DNA from: Neotabrizicola shimadae
GTDB lineage: Bacteria > Pseudomonadota > Alphaproteobacteria > Rhodobacterales > Rhodobacteraceae
DNA: 64,000 bases
Assembly (NCBI RefSeq): GCF_019623905.1
Contig: NZ_CP069370.1
Location: 2,418,001 to 2,482,000 of the forward strand
Reading direction: 5' to 3'
The translations under genes were made by a program, and so were the position numbers. The notes below the pieces were generated by a model, which saw only the letters and a list, made by a program, of their open reading frames with translations, was not told where the DNA came from and did not search any database. Position 1 is the first letter of the stretch; each line of letters starts with the position of its first letter. Shown here piece by piece: positions 63,104 through 64,000 of the stretch.

Positions 63104-64000
63104 TCAGAGACTTGGTTCGGCCACGACATAGGTGCCCGGTGCCGGGGCAAGGATCTCTGCGCCCGAATCGCCAGGATTCCTTGGCGAAATCATGCGTCCC
63201 GACCTTGCGGCCAGCCACTCGCCCCACCGAGGCCACCATGACCCTGGATGGAAGGTCGCGCCGGCCTTCCAGTCCTCGGGCGTCGTCATCGGGCCGTCGT
63301 TGGTGTAGTGGCCATACTTGCCCTTCGACGGCGGATTGATGATCCCGGCGATGTGGCCGCTTTGCGAAAGGATGAAGGTCTTGTCCTTCGATCCCATCTG
63401 CCGGACGCCGTTGAAGCTGCCCCGCCAATGGGCGATGTGGTCGGTCTCGCAGGCGATGGCGCAGAGCGGCAGCTTCACGTCGGCCAGCGTCACCTTGCCG
63501 CCCAGGACCGGGAAGCCCGTGGTGGCGAACTCGTCGCGCTGGCACAGGCCGCGCAGGTATTCGATCGCCATCTTCGCCGGCAGGTTGGTTCCGTCGCCGT
63601 TCCAGTAAAGAAGGTCGAAGGCGGGCGGCGCCTCGCCCATCATGTAGCTCTTGATGGCGGGCTGGTAGATCAGGTCGTTCGACCGCAGGAAGCTGAAGGT
63701 GCGCCCCATGAAGAAGCGCGACAGGATGCCGTCATCCTCGGCCTGGCGTTCGATGCCGCCCAGGAAATCCTCGTTCAGGAAGACGCCCACTTCGCCGGGG
63801 TCCGAGAAATCGGTGAGTGTGGTGAACAGGGTCGCCGATTTCACTGACTTGTCGCCGGCCTTTTCCAGATGCGCCAGCGTCAGCGACAGGGTCGTGCCGG
63901 CGATGCAGTAGCCGACCGCGTTGATCTGCTTTTCGCCCGTGATGCGGCGCACCTCGGCCATGGCGCGCATGAAGCCGTCGCGGATGTAGTCGTCCATGCC
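63104..64000 (-). CDS. phaC: class I polyhydroxyalkanoate synthase, C-terminal part (cut by the window end)
   Basis: At least 298 residues are visible. The lipase-like box GYCIAGTT supplies the catalytic Cys, CETDHIAHW the Asp and SQSGHIAGI the His. The C-terminal PGSWWPRW region is a class I PhaC hallmark. It polymerises hydroxyacyl-CoA on the granule. The N-terminal half lies beyond position 64000. It is upstream of the phasin gene on the same strand; the intergenic region has the phasin promoter. Confidence 0.93.
   Translation of the reverse strand, partial: GMDDYIRDGFMRAMAEVRRITGEKQINAVGYCIAGTTLSLTLAHLEKAGDKSVKSATLFTTLTDFSDPGEVGVFLNEDFLGGIERQAEDDGILSRFFMGRTFSFLRSNDLIYQPAIKSYMMGEAPPAFDLLYWNGDGTNLPAKMAIEYLRGLCQRDEFATTGFPVLGGKVTLADVKLPLCAIACETDHIAHWRGSFNGVRQMGSKDKTFILSQSGHIAGIINPPSKGKYGHYTNDGPMTTPEDWKAGATFHPGSWWPRWGEWLAARSGRMISPRNPGDSGAEILAPAPGTYVVAEPSL

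Noticed and set aside
1-64000. CRISPR arrays, insertion sequences, rRNA or integrases
   Set aside because: I found no regular spaced repeats, transposase or integrase motifs, or rRNA sequence on either strand.

Overview
The window is high-GC chromosomal DNA from an alphaproteobacterium of the Rhodobacteraceae/Paracoccaceae type (Rhodobacter, Gemmobacter or Tabrizicola-like). The evidence is the dcw order ftsW-murG-murC-DUF2484-murB-ddl-ftsQ-ftsA-ftsZ followed by lpxC-bamD-recN, a pha cluster with PhaR sites, DUF1638 and corrinoid genes, and an FtsZ with a long variable linker. There is no rRNA, transposase, integrase or CRISPR array; two tRNA genes (Cys, Glu) are present.

Layout. 1-1.2 kb: two small housekeeping genes and a patch of inverted repeats. 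1.2-2.9 kb: a lower-GC two-gene cassette, a RelA/SpoT-domain protein plus an uncharacterised partner, lying just downstream of lepA (2.9-4.7 kb). 4.8-7.4 kb: a catabolic operon (flavin monooxygenase, tautomerase, alpha/beta hydrolase) with a convergent TetR gene. 7.6-14.3 kb: small metabolic genes, a copper-handling pair (DUF2946 and PCu(A)C), rpmB and an M24-fold protein. 14.3-16.9 kb: an argP 3' remnant and a lower-GC ParA-like ATPase plus SIR2 pair, the best candidate for an undescribed NAD-targeting defence module. 17-18.5 kb: small stress and metabolic genes and an orphan ParA. 18.5-24.3 kb: an accessory glycan block (FkbM methyltransferase, a coiled-coil double glycosyltransferase, a GT2) flanked by decayed ORFs. 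24.6-28.9 kb: tRNA-Cys, SDR, EEP-family nuclease, cardiolipin synthase, lytic transglycosylase, tRNA-Glu. 28.9-34.8 kb: an eight-gene iron/heme operon (hemP, imelysin, bfd, bfr, di-heme oxidoreductase, imelysin, DUF1513). 35-41.2 kb: DEAD-box helicase, thymidine kinase, radical SAM protein and a corrinoid-protein/DUF1638 operon. 41.3-57 kb: recN-bamD-lpxC-(serine hydrolase)-ftsZAQ-ddl-murB-murC-murG-ftsW. 57-62 kb: a TetR-aruH-aruI-like 2-ketoarginine operon and a LysR gene. 61.8-64 kb: phaR, phasin gene and phaC (cut by the window end).

The most useful non-coding result is a 71-bp element present three times (16856-16926, 37880-37950, and inverted at 60623-60693). Each copy has exactly the same length, ends in the perfect 18-bp palindrome GCGTCCGAGCTCGGACGC, and sits between convergent genes. 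It looks like a conserved bidirectional terminator or a small non-autonomous repeat. All function calls are from reading the translated sequence; no searches were run.
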